Shown here: piece by piece, positions 25,131 through 34,242 of the stretch
Layout: each line of letters begins with the position of its first letter
Position numbering within the stretch: position 1 is the first letter of the stretch
NCBI GenBank assembly: GCA_903829015.1
Contig: CAIKOJ010000182.1
Location: 1-40,566 of the forward strand
DNA: 40,566 bases
From: an uncultured Bacteroidota bacterium
Lineage (GTDB): Bacteria; Bacteroidota; Bacteroidia; Chitinophagales; Chitinophagaceae
Direction of reading: 5' to 3'
Program-made: the position numbers and the translations under genes
The notes under the pieces: generated by a model
Database searches by the model: none
What the model saw: the letters and a program-made list of their open reading frames with translations, nothing else
What the model was told of the DNA's origin: nothing

Positions 25131-25598
25131 TTATATCTTGAAGTGCGAGAACGCTTTGTTGGCTTCAGCCATACGATGCGTATCTTCTTTCTTTTTGAAA
25201 GCACCACCTTCACCCTTTGCTGCTGCTACGATTTCGTTAGCAAGCTTGTCGGCAATAGTTTTGCCATTACGCTCACGTGAAAAACGAATAAGCCATTTCA
25301 TGCTCAAAGAAATTTTACGATCAGGGCGAACTTCAGAAGGAATCTGGAAAGTAGCACCACCGATACGACGGCTGCGAACTTCTACAGCAGGAGTAACATT
25401 ATTCAATGCACGCTTCCACACTTCATAACCGTCTTCGCTGGTTATTTTAGAAACTTTATCAACCGCATCATAAAATGCGCTCAATACAACAGTTTTGTTA
25501 CCGCCTATCATCAGACAGTTTACAAAACGGGTTACGTTTTTATCGTTGAACCTTGGATCCGGAGCTAACGGAATTTTTTTTGCCTGTGCCTTTCTCAT
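25131..25598 (-). CDS. rpsG: 30S ribosomal protein S7
   Basis: 155 aa, normal length. MRKAQAKKIPLAPDPRFND is the typical S7 start; VTRFVNCLMIGGNKTVV, ALNNVTPAVEVRSRRIGGATFQIPSEV and LANEIVAAAKGEGGAFKKKEDTHRMAEANKAF (quoted in pieces) are conserved rRNA-contact segments. S7 nucleates the 30S head. It follows rpsL by 33 bases as in the str operon, but a terminator comes next and neither fusA nor tuf follows in the window. Confidence 0.97.
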   Translation of the reverse strand: MRKAQAKKIPLAPDPRFNDKNVTRFVNCLMIGGNKTVVLSAFYDAVDKVSKITSEDGYEVWKRALNNVTPAVEVRSRRIGGATFQIPSEVRPDRKISLSMKWLIRFSRERNGKTIADKLANEIVAAAKGEGGAFKKKEDTHRMAEANKAFSHFKI

Positions 25599-25631
25599 CG
25601 AATGACTCGCTTATATTAATGTGTTAAAAAA

Positions 25632-26036
25632 TTATTTTTTCTTAGCTGCTGCAGCTGCCGCACCTTTTTTATCCCTCTTAGTACCATACTTGCTACGGCT
25701 CTTCTTACGGTCTTTTACACCAGCAGTATCAAGTGCACCACGAACGATGTGATAACGAACACCTGGAAGATCCTTAACACGACCACCGCGAATCAGCACG
25801 ATAGAGTGCTCCTGCAGGTTATGGCCTTCTCCGGGAATGTATGCAATCACCTCTACCTTATTGGTAAGACGCACTTTTGCTACTTTACGAAGCGCAGAGT
25901 TTGGCTTCTTTGGAGTTGTAGTATAAACGCGGGTACAAACACCACGGCGCTGAGGGCAGGAGTCAAGTGCACGGGACTTGGATTTGGTCCTCATCTGCTC
26001 ACGGCCTTTACGTACTAATTGTTGTATAGTTGGCAT
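25632..26036 (-). CDS. rpsL: 30S ribosomal protein S12
   Basis: 134 aa. The S12 signatures [42 protein letters not shown] and [15 protein letters not shown] are all present. Both lysines of KKPNS, the position where streptomycin-resistance changes arise, are unchanged, so no resistance allele is seen. The C-terminus has an Ala/Lys-rich extension. It is the first gene of the rpsL-rpsG pair and has an unusually complete Bacteroidota promoter upstream. Confidence 0.97.
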   Translation of the reverse strand: MPTIQQLVRKGREQMRTKSKSRALDSCPQRRGVCTRVYTTTPKKPNSALRKVAKVRLTNKVEVIAYIPGEGHNLQEHSIVLIRGGRVKDLPGVRYHIVRGALDTAGVKDRKKSRSKYGTKRDKKGAAAAAAKKK

Positions 26037-26069
26037 GCTTACTTTTAATGAAAATTTTTAAACGGAGCG

Positions 26070-26100
26070 CAAAGATAGGAGAAACACTTTTAAAAACAAA
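26070..26100 (-). promoter_or_regulatory. rpsL-rpsG promoter with -33 and -7 elements
   Basis: On the minus strand TTTG (26100-26097), 19 bases, then TATCTTTG (26077-26070), an exact match to the Bacteroidota vegetative consensus. The -7 box lies 33 bases before the rpsL ATG. Confidence 0.8.
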
Positions 26101-26190
26101 AAGTTATATCAATTTTTATCAGCAGAAAAAATATTTAGTGTCTGGAAAGGGCAAAAATAGACATAAATTTAAATATAACTACCCTATTTA

Positions 26191-26227
26191 TGCGGTATAA
26201 TTATGGTATGGTGGGGCAAATACCGCA
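26191..26227. repeat. Perfect 8-bp inverted repeat TGCGGTAT/ATACCGCA
   Basis: Arms 26191-26198 and 26220-26227 with a 21-nt spacer, in the 291-bp gap upstream of rpsL. Could be a regulator site or chance. Confidence 0.4.
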
Positions 26228-26327
26228 GTTAGCACGAAAAAGAATGGCGATTAACCACCCAGACGTACCACCTAAGGGCAGTATAATAATATACCGGCCT
26301 TGTTTTGAGAGAGCGGATTATTAATAA

Positions 26328-26516
26328 CTATACCTCCCGGGCCATTTTAAGCAGGTTAGCTATTGCCTGCGGACGCGGCTGGAGCAGGTCTTTTGCAATT
26401 TCCCTGAGCAGATCACGGTCTTCCAAAACGGAGCCTCCGTCGTTACTCAATAAGTAAGCCTTAGATTGGCTGTACAATTGCTTTTCAGTAAGTTTCTTGT
26501 GTAAAGTTTTGTGCAT
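26328..26516 (-). CDS. 62-aa protein of unknown function
   Basis: A soluble, charged, mostly helical small protein (KTLHKKLTEKQLYSQSKAYLL..., then DRDLLREIAKDLLQPRPQAIANLLKMAREV). No domain was recognised. Its ATG at 26516 is well placed and its amino-acid composition is protein-like, with heptad-like leucines in the second half. It stands alone, divergent from the SDR gene. Plausible but unproven. Confidence 0.45.
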   Translation of the reverse strand: MHKTLHKKLTEKQLYSQSKAYLLSNDGGSVLEDRDLLREIAKDLLQPRPQAIANLLKMAREV

Positions 26517-26658
26517 CGAGTAGTTTTGTTTTGAAAAAACGCAAAACGGTAGAATATTATTGTATGGACAACAGTAACAAAATAGAAATTAATGTTAAAC
26601 AGCCTTAAAGTGGTAAAAATATATTATTTTTGATAATAATTAATTTACAAAAGAGCTA

Positions 26659-27570
26659 TTGAAAACGATTGGAATTACGGGCGGAACAGGGTTTGTAGGT
26701 AAACATCTGACCAAATTACTGACAAGTAAAGGATATAAGGTAGTAATATTCACAAGGTCGACAGGCAGGCAGGCCTCTGGTTTGGTTTCTTATACAAAAT
26801 GGGACCCGAAAATGAGAGTATGCGAATCGTCGGAAATGCACGAGCTGGATGGAATTATACATCTGGCGGGCGAGGCAATTGCTGAAAAAAGACTTACAGA
26901 AAGCCGGAAGAAAGAAATCATTGAAAGCAGGATAAACAGCACAGAGTTTTTGCTCGATCAGCTTGAAAAATATGCGCCCAACTGCAAAACATTTATTGCA
27001 GCATCGGCAACCGGTTTTTATGGTCCTGACAGGGCTGGTGCTGCACCTTTTGAAGAAGATGCACAACCATTTACTGATTTTCTAGCAGAGACCTGTAAGC
27101 AATGGGAAGATGCTACCAGCAAGGCCTCGGCGCGTTACAGGACGGCGATTATCAGAATTGGAATAGTACTTGGAAAGGAAGGCGGTGCATTCCCTAAACT
27201 CTCACAACCTGTATCATTCGGAATAATGCCGATACTTGGTTCAGGCTCACAGATGGTAAGCTGGATAGATGTAGATGACCTTGCAAAGATGTTTCTGTTT
27301 ACCATTGAAAATGAAAGTATCAAAGGCATATATAACGGTGTTGCTCCTACGCCGGTTTCGCATGAAGAACTGATGAAAACAATAGCGCAGGCAAAAGGCG
27401 GATGGAAATTACCTATACCTGTGCCGGCTTTTGTGCTAAAAGTGATGGTGGGAGAAATGAGTGAAGAAGTTCTGAAAAGCTGCACAGCCAGTGCAAAAAG
27501 AATCACAAAAGCAGGTTTTGTTTTTGATTTTCCCGATATTGCCGCAACAATACAACATTGCTATGCCTAA
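26659..27570 (+). CDS. TIGR01777-family SDR (nucleoside-diphosphate-sugar epimerase-like)
   Basis: 303 aa, no membrane span. Extended short-chain dehydrogenase fold with GGTGFVG (residues 8-14) binding NAD(P). The family markers are DGIIHLAGEAIAEKRL, the SATGFYG segment with the active-site Tyr, and WIDVDDLAKMFLFTIEN; the C-terminus holds the DUF1731-like part (KVMVGEMSEEVLKS). Homologues include E. coli YfcH, whose substrate is unknown. Translation starts at TTG 26659; the Rossmann motif begins within six residues, so no later start is possible. Confidence 0.88.
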   Translation: MKTIGITGGTGFVGKHLTKLLTSKGYKVVIFTRSTGRQASGLVSYTKWDPKMRVCESSEMHELDGIIHLAGEAIAEKRLTESRKKEIIESRINSTEFLLDQLEKYAPNCKTFIAASATGFYGPDRAGAAPFEEDAQPFTDFLAETCKQWEDATSKASARYRTAIIRIGIVLGKEGGAFPKLSQPVSFGIMPILGSGSQMVSWIDVDDLAKMFLFTIENESIKGIYNGVAPTPVSHEELMKTIAQAKGGWKLPIPVPAFVLKVMVGEMSEEVLKSCTASAKRITKAGFVFDFPDIAATIQHCYA

Positions 27571-27683
27571 AGTAGCTTTGCAGGCTATTCTGTGAGTAGC
27601 ATTTTCAGATAAAAAGCACATTGTTTGACCACAAATAATGCTAATTTTAAAACGAATTTGCGAGAATTGATAATTGCGTATTT

Positions 27684-28511
27684 ATGAAAGCAACCTACCT
27701 ATATAATTTACTGAGAACGTCGTTTGCTATGACCCTGGTGGTATTTTTTATGTACTCCTGCAATAAAAGCAAGACTGAAGACATCAGTTACACAGCAGAC
27801 CACACTATTGCCGAGCAGACGTTTGATGATATTCAAAGTATTAGTGAACAGGCAGCGGGATTGACAACCGGAGCAACGCTGGATTATAAAACCACGGCAA
27901 CTACCATTTCGGGCTGTGCCACAGTAACCAGCGAACCAGGGGTGATCACTATTGATTTTGGGAACACCAACTGCGAATGTAAGGACGGAAGGACAAGACG
28001 AGGAAAAATAATCATCACGTATGCAGGTAATTATTTTGATTCCGGCACTGTACATACGATCACTTTTGACGAATTTTTTCAGGGCGACAATAAAGTTACC
28101 GGCACGAAAACCGTTACGAACCTGGGATTCAATCGATTGGGTGAACCTTATTACAAGATACACATTGATGGTTCGGTTACTTTAAAAAGCGGCGGAACGA
28201 TAGGCATATTATGGAATCGGGAACGCACCTGGACGGCAGGATATGATACGCCGGATGACAAATCGGACGATGTGTTTAATTTATTAGGTGCTGGCACCTT
28301 GACCAGACCGGATGGCTCGGTATTAAATATTAACATAACAATCCCTCTGGTAGTAGCTACCAGTTGCAAATGGGCGAAAGCAGGAACTGTGATTTTTACC
28401 TTACCCGGTGGAAAAACAAAGGCACTGAATTATGGTGATACGCCAACGTGTGACGAATTCGCTAAAATGACCTTGTCGAACGGAACGGTAAAGACCATAA
28501 CCCTGCCGTAA
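27684..28511 (+). CDS. Lipoprotein of unknown function, paralogue 1
   Basis: 275 aa. A hydrophobic start leads to a lipobox MYSC with the acylated Cys at 26, so it is membrane-anchored. The body is beta-rich. Segments shared with the next gene are FGNTNCECKDGRTRRGKI (C97, C99), TVHTITFD, TSCKWAKAGTV (C228) and LNYGDTPTCDEFAKM (C256); a further Cys, C78, aligns with C81/C82 of the paralogue. The conserved cysteines suggest disulfides or metal binding in an oxidising compartment. No known domain was recognised, although similar sequences occur among unnamed Bacteroidota lipoproteins. The spacing of 153 bases to the second copy allows cotranscription. Confidence 0.75.
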   Translation: MKATYLYNLLRTSFAMTLVVFFMYSCNKSKTEDISYTADHTIAEQTFDDIQSISEQAAGLTTGATLDYKTTATTISGCATVTSEPGVITIDFGNTNCECKDGRTRRGKIIITYAGNYFDSGTVHTITFDEFFQGDNKVTGTKTVTNLGFNRLGEPYYKIHIDGSVTLKSGGTIGILWNRERTWTAGYDTPDDKSDDVFNLLGAGTLTRPDGSVLNINITIPLVVATSCKWAKAGTVIFTLPGGKTKALNYGDTPTCDEFAKMTLSNGTVKTITLP

Positions 28512-28664
28512 AAGCTTGATTTTAAATAAAATTACAGGTGTAAAAAAGCGTGTTCTAATATATTTTGTGTGCTTCTGTATGCATTATTAAACACTATTAG
28601 TTATATTAGCGTCGAAATTTACTGAAAAGGCGACTCTTTATGAGCGCGTTTAAATAAAAAATCT

Positions 28665-29522
28665 ATGCATTTCAATTCGATTTTTAAAAGAGGATCATTA
28701 ATTATTGCTGTTTCGATGGTACTGATGACCGCATGTAACCCAACATCGATCAATGAACTCAGTAATGACGATGATAATGGTGGTTATGCATCAGATCTGT
28801 CGAGAGTAGAATGGGCAAATAACGACGCTATTTCGATTGCAGATGCGGCAGGCTCTGTTTTTAACGGTGCCTATATGCGTACTACACAGAATACAATAGG
28901 ACACTGCTGTACTGTAGGTACTGATACAAACCATACACCTCACTTGCTTACTATCCGTTTTGGGCCAACTGACTGCGTATGTCTTGATGGCCGTAAACGC
29001 AGAGGAACAATATTAGTTTCTTACAGCGACCAATATTATGATACAAGCAGGATACACACAATAACATTTGACAATTATTACGTAAACGGAAACAGGCTAA
29101 CCGGCACCATAAAGACCATTAGAATTGATACCACAGTTTTGGGTAACTGGTACTATAAGGTTTTGGTAAATGACTCATTGAACGTGAGCCCTGATCCGCT
29201 GAACAGCCTGTATATTGTATGGCAGGGAAATCTTGTAAGGAAATGGGCTCAGGGTTATACAACCGGAGCTACAAGGGCAGATGATGTGTTTTCTATTTCT
29301 GGAAACACCACACTGACACGCCCGAACGGTCATCAATTCAGCTGCGATATTTCTGCTCCATTGCAATTTGCACTAGGTTGTGATTTTGCTCAAGCCGGAG
29401 TTGTAAATGTTACCGGTTACAATCCACCAATGCGTGTTTTGAATTACGGAGCTGGCAATTGTGATGCCATGGCACAGGTAAACATTGGTATCAATGTGGC
29501 AAATATCAATCTGACGAAATAG
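28665..29522 (+). CDS. Lipoprotein of unknown function, paralogue 2
   Basis: 285 aa. The lipobox is MTAC with Cys at 24, followed by Asn, then an acidic Asn/Asp-rich linker (ELSNDDDNGG). The body matches the preceding gene: FGPTDCVCLDGRKRRGTI (C104, C106), RIHTITFD, ALGCDFAQAGVV (C239) and LNYGAGNCDAMAQV (C266). The two proteins are diverged, with the cysteine motifs best kept, so the duplication is old. It ends 15 bases before a long bidirectional terminator. Function unknown. Confidence 0.75.
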   Translation: MHFNSIFKRGSLIIAVSMVLMTACNPTSINELSNDDDNGGYASDLSRVEWANNDAISIADAAGSVFNGAYMRTTQNTIGHCCTVGTDTNHTPHLLTIRFGPTDCVCLDGRKRRGTILVSYSDQYYDTSRIHTITFDNYYVNGNRLTGTIKTIRIDTTVLGNWYYKVLVNDSLNVSPDPLNSLYIVWQGNLVRKWAQGYTTGATRADDVFSISGNTTLTRPNGHQFSCDISAPLQFALGCDFAQAGVVNVTGYNPPMRVLNYGAGNCDAMAQVNIGINVANINLTK

Positions 29523-29537
29523 TTGAAAGAAAATATT

Positions 29538-29580
29538 TAAAACGTAAAAAGGAAGGCCTAGCCTTCCTTTTTACGTTTTA
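29538..29580. terminator. Bidirectional terminator with perfect 20-bp stem
   Basis: TAAAACGTAAAAAGGAAGGC (29538-29557) pairs exactly with 29561-29580 around CTA. U-rich arms serve both strands. The right arm includes the stop codon of the convergent aminotransferase gene, and the left arm begins 15 bases after the second lipoprotein gene. Confidence 0.92.
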
Positions 29581-30759
29581 AAGGCATGATAAAATAATAG
29601 CGCAGGCCTTTCTGATATCTTCCTCCGAAATAGTAAGCGGAGGAGCAACCCGTATATATTCAGGTGCAAATAAGAACCAATCGGAAAAAAGACCTTTATC
29701 CAGGCAACTCTTTAAGGTCTGGCTGACACTTGTTGCGGAATCCAGTTCTACAGCCATGAGTAGGCCCTTGCTTCTTACTGAAACGATGGCCGGGTGTTTC
29801 AATAACGAATGGAAAAGAGCTTCCTTTTCCGGGACGTGTTCAATGATCGCATCCTGCATCAACACATTCATGGCAGCCATGCCTGCGGCACAGCATACTG
29901 GGTGCCCACCGAAGGTAGTGATATGCCCGAGAACAGGGTTAACGGTGAGTGTTGCCATCAATTGGTGAGATGAGATAAATGCGCCTAACGGCATACCTCC
30001 GCCCAAGGCTTTGCCCAGCAAAAGTATATCAGGTTCTACATTGTAATGTTGAAAACCCCACATTTTGCCAGTTCGTCCAAATCCGCATTGTATTTCATCG
30101 AAAATAAGCAGTGTACAAGTATCATCGCATTTGCTCCGTAGGGCTTTTAACCAATTATTATCCGGAACTATTACCCCTGCCTCGCCCTGAATAGTTTCAA
30201 TGATTACACAGGCTGTATTCTCGTTTACAGCATCTATTAATTCCCGGCTGTTAAAGTCGTAATGCCCTACACCGGGCAGCAACGGTCTGAATGCATTCCG
30301 CCAATACTCATCACCCATTATGCTGAGCGCACCGAGCGTATTGCCGTGGTATGCTTTGTTGCAGCAGATAATATCTGATTTGCCGGTAACCCGGCGAGCA
30401 AGTTTTAATGCACCCTCTGTGGCTTCGGAGCCTGAATTTGTAAAATATACACAGTCGAGATGGGCAGGAAGCTGACTAGCCAGTAGTTCGGCATATTTCA
30501 CCTGAGGGCTTTGCACTACCTCGCCGTACACCATTACGTGTAAATAAGCCTCGGCCTGCTCCTTAATTGCATTAACGACAGCCGGGTTTTTGTGCCCAAT
30601 GTTACAAACGCTGATGCCACCTATCAGGTCGATGTATTGCTTACCGTCACTACCGAACAGATAACTGCCTTCGGCGCCAACTATCTCAATACCCATAGGG
30701 GTGGGAGAAGTTTGGGCTACATGCTCCAGAAACAACTGACGGTTAGTTTTATTGATCAT
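29578..30759 (-). CDS. Class III PLP-dependent aminotransferase
   Basis: 393 aa from the ATG at 30759; a TTG 24 bases upstream is less likely because homologues begin near NRQLFLEHVAQTS. Fold-type I, class III signatures: YFTNSGSEATEGALKLAR (PLP phosphate), IIETIQGEAGV, LLIFDEIQCGFGRTGKMW, and LLLGKALGGGMPLG with the Schiff-base lysine at about K250. TTFGGHPVCCAAG follows. It resembles the acetylornithine/ornithine/4-aminobutyrate aminotransferase group, but the amino donor cannot be settled by sequence reading alone. It begins 16 bases after the CCA-adding enzyme on the same strand and probably shares its transcript, with no clear functional link. Confidence 0.88.
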   Translation of the reverse strand: MINKTNRQLFLEHVAQTSPTPMGIEIVGAEGSYLFGSDGKQYIDLIGGISVCNIGHKNPAVVNAIKEQAEAYLHVMVYGEVVQSPQVKYAELLASQLPAHLDCVYFTNSGSEATEGALKLARRVTGKSDIICCNKAYHGNTLGALSIMGDEYWRNAFRPLLPGVGHYDFNSRELIDAVNENTACVIIETIQGEAGVIVPDNNWLKALRSKCDDTCTLLIFDEIQCGFGRTGKMWGFQHYNVEPDILLLGKALGGGMPLGAFISSHQLMATLTVNPVLGHITTFGGHPVCCAAGMAAMNVLMQDAIIEHVPEKEALFHSLLKHPAIVSVRSKGLLMAVELDSATSVSQTLKSCLDKGLFSDWFLFAPEYIRVAPPLTISEEDIRKACAIILSCL

Positions 30760-30775
30760 ACCTCCGTATTTAATA

Positions 30776-32194
30776 TTAAGCAACAGGTTTGAGATTCAGT
30801 TCACCTGCTTTTTCTAACAAAAGCTTGTAGGCTGCATCATGTGTGTTGGGTATCAGCCCGTCGAGAATAGCTTCTCTGATTGCGGTTTTAAGCACACCTA
30901 CCTCCCTCGAAGGTGTAAGATTGAATATCTGCATGATATCGTCGCCCGAGATTGGTGGCTGCCAATTTCTGATACTGTCTTTTTCTTCTACTTCCTTCAG
31001 CCTTTGCTTTACAAACTCGAAGTTCTCCAGATACCTTTTAACCTTCATTTTGTTCTTCGAAGTGATATCACTTTCGCATAAGATCATCAGATCTTCCAGG
31101 TCTTCACCCGCATCGAACAGCAGGCGACGCATGGCAGAGTCGGTTATATCTTCTTTGGTGAGACTGATGGGCCTGAGATGCAGCCCTACGAGCTTTGCCA
31201 CATACTTCATTTTTTCGTGCAGCGGCAGTTTGAGCTGCTTGAAAATCTTTGGCACCATACGCTCCCCTACCACCTCGTGCCCGTGAAAAGTCCAACCGTG
31301 GCCTTCTTCAAAGCGTTTTGTGGCAGGCTTGGCGATATCGTGCAGCAGCGCGGCCCAGCGCAGCCATGGGTCGTTGCTTTTGGATGCGGTATTATCCAAC
31401 ACCTGCAGAGTATGGTAGAAATTATCTTTGTGCCCTTTCCCTTCGATGATTTCAACACCAGTAAGGTCTACCAGCTGCGGAAAAAATTCTTTGAGCAAAC
31501 CACATTTGTACAAAAGATCCAGGCCAACAGAAGGCTTGTCTGTTGCCATAATTTTATTGAGCTCGTCGGTAACACGCTCCTGTGAAATGATTTTGATGCG
31601 TCCGCTATTTCTGGTGATGGCATCAAAAACCTCATCGATAATTGTGAACCCAAGCTGAGCAGCAAACCGAATGGCGCGCATCATGCGGAGCGGATCGTCT
31701 GAAAAAGTAACATCAGGATCAAGCGGGGTACGGATTATTTTCTGCTCCAGATCGCTAACCCCGTTAAAAGGATCTATTAACTTTCCGTAGTCTTCTTTAT
31801 TCAGGCTGATTGCCAGAGCATTTATGGTGAAATCGCGCCGGAGCTGATCATCTTCGATAGTACCTTCTTCTACCTGCGGTTTTCGGGAATCTGATGAATA
31901 AGACTCCTTACGTGCACCAACAAATTCCACATCAAACCCATGGTGCCTGAACTGAGCGGTACCGAAATTCTTAAAAAAATTAACCTGCGGATTGTGTGGT
32001 AGTGAACCGGCAACCAAATGTGCCAACCGGATACCATCGCCCTGACAAACAACATCTACATCCTTGGTTGGCCGCCCCAGCAATTTATCTCGCACAAACC
32101 CACCAATCAGGTAACATTGCACCCCCATTTCACTAGCAGCTGCGGCAATACGCTCAAATAACTTAATTTCCTCTTTTGAACATTCAATATCCAT
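30776..32194 (-). CDS. CCA tRNA nucleotidyltransferase with HD domain
   Basis: 472 aa. Adds or repairs the CCA end of tRNAs. The class II nucleotidyltransferase head has [13 protein letters not shown] (from residue 29) and the catalytic Asp pair DVDVV (D45, D47); [10 protein letters not shown] (about 119-128) is the nucleotide-binding motif. The tRNA-binding neck follows, then an HD phosphohydrolase domain with H261 (FYHTLQVLD), H285 and D286 (LLHDIAKP) and HGHEVVG. The HD domain suggests an added 2',3'-cyclic phosphatase or phosphodiesterase activity, as in related enzymes. Length fits this subtype. A TAGCTTTG -7 box sits only 9 bases before the ATG. Confidence 0.94.
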   Translation of the reverse strand: MDIECSKEEIKLFERIAAAASEMGVQCYLIGGFVRDKLLGRPTKDVDVVCQGDGIRLAHLVAGSLPHNPQVNFFKNFGTAQFRHHGFDVEFVGARKESYSSDSRKPQVEEGTIEDDQLRRDFTINALAISLNKEDYGKLIDPFNGVSDLEQKIIRTPLDPDVTFSDDPLRMMRAIRFAAQLGFTIIDEVFDAITRNSGRIKIISQERVTDELNKIMATDKPSVGLDLLYKCGLLKEFFPQLVDLTGVEIIEGKGHKDNFYHTLQVLDNTASKSNDPWLRWAALLHDIAKPATKRFEEGHGWTFHGHEVVGERMVPKIFKQLKLPLHEKMKYVAKLVGLHLRPISLTKEDITDSAMRRLLFDAGEDLEDLMILCESDITSKNKMKVKRYLENFEFVKQRLKEVEEKDSIRNWQPPISGDDIMQIFNLTPSREVGVLKTAIREAILDGLIPNTHDAAYKLLLEKAGELNLKPVA

Positions 32195-32203
32195 ACACTA
32201 CTG

Positions 32204-32211
32204 CAAAGCTA
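32204..32211 (-). promoter_or_regulatory. -7 box (TAGCTTTG) of the CCA gene
   Basis: Exact TAnnTTTG on the minus strand with 9 bases between it and the ATG at 32194, implying a very short or absent leader. It is divergent from the ytxJ promoter 30 bases away. Confidence 0.5.
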
Positions 32212-32234
32212 TGATTTTGGCGGGTAAGTAGGTA

Positions 32235-32264
32235 TTGATTGATGACTGAATGTCTGTAATTTTG
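32235..32264 (+). promoter_or_regulatory. ytxJ promoter with -33 and -7 elements
   Basis: TTG (32235-32237), 19 bases, then TAATTTTG (32257-32264): spacing and both elements fit the Bacteroidota vegetative promoter. The ATG follows 21 bases after the -7 box. Confidence 0.75.
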
Positions 32265-32285
32265 CAGGCAAAGTAGATAACAAAG

Positions 32286-32615
32286 ATGGACTGGATTGAG
32301 ATAATCGGAGCTGATCAAATAGAGCAAATAAAAAATGAAAAAGACAACAAAGCAGTAGTGATATTCAAGCACAGTACACGTTGTAGCATCAGCAACATGG
32401 CGAAAATGCGCCTGGAAAGAGAGCAGCAGCCTACCGGCACCCGCTTTTATTTACTTGACCTGCTGAAATACAGAGCACTTTCGAATCAGATTGCTGAAGA
32501 CTTCAAAGTACACCATGAATCGCCACAGATACTCATTATCAGAAACGGAGACTGCGTATTTGAGGAGAGCCATAATGGGATCGATATGGCTGAAATTGCT
32601 GAGCAGGTAGCTTAG
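32286..32615 (+). CDS. ytxJ: Bacillithiol system redox-active protein YtxJ
   Basis: 109 aa, thioredoxin-like (DUF2847). The motif FKHSTRCSISNMA puts a single redox Cys at residue 33 where glutaredoxins have CPxC, the hallmark of YtxJ. The remaining fold is recognisable from YLLDLLKYRALSNQIAEDFKVHHESPQ with the cis-Pro before QILI. YtxJ is thought to remove bacillithiol from mixed disulfides, so this bacterium probably makes bacillithiol. It has a good promoter and its own terminator, so it is transcribed alone. Confidence 0.88.
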   Translation: MDWIEIIGADQIEQIKNEKDNKAVVIFKHSTRCSISNMAKMRLEREQQPTGTRFYLLDLLKYRALSNQIAEDFKVHHESPQILIIRNGDCVFEESHNGIDMAEIAEQVA

Positions 32616-32681
32616 AATTGATCACATAGCATATTATTTGACCTGACCTGAGTTATTCGCAAAACCTCTCAATTTATTGTT

Positions 32682-32705
32682 GCACCGATAAATCGGTGCT
32701 TTTTT
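32682..32705 (+). terminator. Intrinsic terminator of ytxJ
   Basis: GCACCGAT/ATCGGTGC stem (32682-32689, 32692-32699) with a run of six T after it, 67 bases past the ytxJ stop. Confidence 0.85.
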
Positions 32706-32785
32706 CATTTTCTAAATTTTATTCTACAAAGTTTTAATGCCTACGGCATTTGTGGTCGAGCAGTAAAGTTTGTAAATTTTGCAGA

Positions 32786-34141
32786 TTAAATGTCCTTCCC
32801 TTTCCATCGTCCGCTTTTAAGGTATATGGTAGAGGCTATGAGCAGGAGCGTCCAATACACGAACTCTGAGCCCCAACAAAGGTATAAAGGGCTTTTCCAG
32901 GTGTAAATGACAAAGTAGCAATAGACCAGATAACAACCTACGCATGTTATTTCGATAGTTAGGTTAACCAAAGTATTTCCGGTGCCCACAACACCATTAA
33001 AAACCACCGTAGAAAGTGACATGATCAAGGTGGCCAAAATTATCACTTTGAGGCTAGGTATGGCAAAAGTGATCAGCGACATATCGCTGGAGTAAATAGA
33101 CAAAAATTGCTTAGAAAACGCGAGAATAATAATACACAGTGCTATTGCGTAAATCAGACTGAGCTTACATATCTTCCAAATAACACCAGGTACATCCCTC
33201 CTTCGGCCCTGACCAATTATGTTGCTGACCATGGTATTGCAGGTGGTGGCAAGCGCCCATGTACCCACACCAACCAGTCCGAAAATGTTACGAAGTACCT
33301 GTGACGCTGCAAGTGACTGAGCACCGAGATGTTCAATGAAAATAAAAAATACCAGCCAGCCACCGATGCTGAACAGGAACTGTACAATAAGCGGAGCAGC
33401 TACTTTAAGGGTACGCTGTGACAACGAAAAGTCGAAGTGTTTGAAACTGAAAACCGGGAACTGATGATGCATTTTGTTGCCGAAGAACATCACAACCATT
33501 GTAACAGCATAAAACACCTCAGCAATTACAGATGCGAAAGCAGCACCTTTAAAGCCAAGCATAGGAAAACCCAACTTGCCGAAAATAAGGAGGTAATCAA
33601 AAATGATATTCAGAACGGTTGCCACCACTGAACCGTAGATAAGCAACCTGGACCGACCAATAGAAATGAAGAACGCACTAAACAACTGACTGAGCATTAG
33701 GAACGGTAAACCCCACACTCGTATATATACAAAACTTACACTTAAGGCAAAGTTGTCGTTGTCGTTCAGGCTATAACCAAACAATACAGGCACAAACCAA
33801 AGTGTCATTAACATTAATCCCAATGAAAATACTACAGACAGCATTGCGCCATTGGTCATCAACTCAGCTAAACCCCTTTTATCCCCCTCTCCTGCCCTTC
33901 GGGCCATTTGTATCTGCATGCCACTGCTCAGACCATACCCGATCATAGCTAAAATCAGGTAAAACACCCCGGTAATACCGTTCACGCCCAATTCCCGTTC
34001 GCCCAGCTGCCCAATGAATACCGTATTAACAAAATAGCTTATCTGTGGAATGAGTAATGCCAGAGAAATAGGTGCGGCAAGCTGTAAAATTTGTTTATTG
34101 GTAGTTTTTACTCCAAGGTTATTTGTATCTATTTGACTCAA
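32786..34141 (-). CDS. MATE family efflux transporter
   Basis: 451 aa with about 12 hydrophobic spans in two similar halves. Starts at TTG 34141, four bases after GGAG. MATE signatures include ISYFVNTVFIGQLGERELG near residue 34-52 (TM1-TM2), and the second-half copy VQFLFSIGGWLVFFIFIEHLGAQSLAASQVLRN, described in pieces. It exports small molecules, often drugs, using a Na+ or H+ gradient across the inner membrane. The substrate cannot be predicted. It diverges from the DUF3822 gene, with about 100 bases between the starts. Confidence 0.92.
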   Translation of the reverse strand: MSQIDTNNLGVKTTNKQILQLAAPISLALLIPQISYFVNTVFIGQLGERELGVNGITGVFYLILAMIGYGLSSGMQIQMARRAGEGDKRGLAELMTNGAMLSVVFSLGLMLMTLWFVPVLFGYSLNDNDNFALSVSFVYIRVWGLPFLMLSQLFSAFFISIGRSRLLIYGSVVATVLNIIFDYLLIFGKLGFPMLGFKGAAFASVIAEVFYAVTMVVMFFGNKMHHQFPVFSFKHFDFSLSQRTLKVAAPLIVQFLFSIGGWLVFFIFIEHLGAQSLAASQVLRNIFGLVGVGTWALATTCNTMVSNIIGQGRRRDVPGVIWKICKLSLIYAIALCIIILAFSKQFLSIYSSDMSLITFAIPSLKVIILATLIMSLSTVVFNGVVGTGNTLVNLTIEITCVGCYLVYCYFVIYTWKSPLYLCWGSEFVYWTLLLIASTIYLKSGRWKGKDI

Positions 34142-34242
34142 AATTCTCCGGTTTAATAGGTATGCTCGTTTTTAGACTACTTTTGCAACAGTTTGCGAAT
34201 AGAATAGTTTGGCAAATTTATTCTATAATTGCGTGTAATTGT

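Noticed and set aside
34123-34242. 40-residue upstream extension of the DUF3822 gene
   Set aside because: Overlaps the start of the divergent MATE gene and is not family-like.
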